Notes under the pieces: generated by a model
Told to the model about the DNA's origin: nothing
Databases searched by the model: none
The model's input: the letters and a program-made list of their open reading frames with translations, nothing else
Program-made: the position numbers and the translations under genes
Part shown: positions 5,741 through 5,767 of the stretch, in pieces
Layout: each line of letters starts with the position of its first letter
Numbering within the stretch: position 1 is the stretch's first letter
Assembly: GCA_964632995.1 (NCBI GenBank)
Contig: CAZWDL010000218.1
Span: forward strand, 1 to 5,767
DNA: 5,767 nt
From: CAZWDL01 sp964632995
GTDB taxonomy: Bacteria; Bacteroidota; Bacteroidia; Chitinophagales; Saprospiraceae
Direction: 5' to 3'

Positions 5741-5767
5741 ATGAAAATGGAACAAACTATAATTCAA
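5741..5767 (+). CDS. Possible start of a further gene, cut by the window edge
   Basis: An ATG at 5741, with a second at 5747, opens a frame that runs to the window end and reads MKMEQTIIQ. The A-rich, Shine-Dalgarno-free leader resembles that of the recombinase gene. Nine codons are too few to support any family. If real, it would be the first gene beyond the repeat region and would show whether the recombinase governs a cassette or element. Confidence 0.25.

Noticed and set aside
5731..5763. TTGACA and TATAAT as a promoter near the right edge
   Set aside because: The spacing is 21 bases rather than about 17, and the promoter would lie inside the possible gene start at 5741.
1..5767. CRISPR array, tRNA or rRNA genes
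   Set aside because: No regularly spaced multi-copy repeats, cloverleaf or conserved rRNA segments were seen on either strand. The direct repeat at 5600-5673 has only two copies.

Overview
The window looks like chromosomal DNA from a Bacteroidota bacterium, possibly of the Saprospiraceae/Lewinella kind. This rests on three things: the style of the proteins (a lipoprotein PhoD-like phosphoesterase, and a tyrosine recombinase ending in 'QSPLDNLDI', an ending I associate with that phylum), the lack of a Shine-Dalgarno sequence before all three good gene starts, and GC-rich genes separated by AT-rich spacers. The assignment is inference; no rRNA or other marker gene is present.

Layout from left to right. 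Positions 1-245 hold no convincing gene, only small hairpins and what may be remnants of a dispersed repeat. Positions 246-1547 (minus) encode a complete PLP enzyme of the cystathionine gamma-synthase/methionine gamma-lyase family, whose last 14 residues are encoded by a 7-bp tandem repeat. Positions 1548-1727 are a very AT-rich divergent regulatory region with an exact 12-bp inverted repeat. At 1728 an Lrp/AsnC regulator starts on the plus strand, but only the first half of its helix-turn-helix survives: after about 28 codons it runs into a second 7-bp tandem repeat and stops. Positions 1911-3860 (minus) encode a PhoD-like metallophosphoesterase lipoprotein. After a 253-bp spacer, positions 4114-5583 (plus) encode a 489-residue tyrosine recombinase with all catalytic residues present. 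It carries an unusual N-terminal extension built from two related copies of a small module that resembles the HARP domain. The last 184 bases hold an imperfect 20-bp direct repeat, a 9-bp-arm palindrome and perhaps the start of another gene.

How the parts relate. The PLP enzyme and the Lrp fragment form the classic divergent pair of an amino-acid enzyme and its local regulator, but here the regulator is broken, so the enzyme gene has probably lost local control. The phosphoesterase is an independent phosphate-scavenging type gene. The recombinase looks like an accessory gene. Its GC content falls from about 52% over the extension to about 40% over the recombinase core (hand counts), and the repeats just after its stop codon are arranged like a recombinase-binding region. 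The recombinase with its 3' repeat region is the best candidate for something undescribed. Two unrelated heptanucleotide arrays, each at a gene 3' end or break point, are the second.
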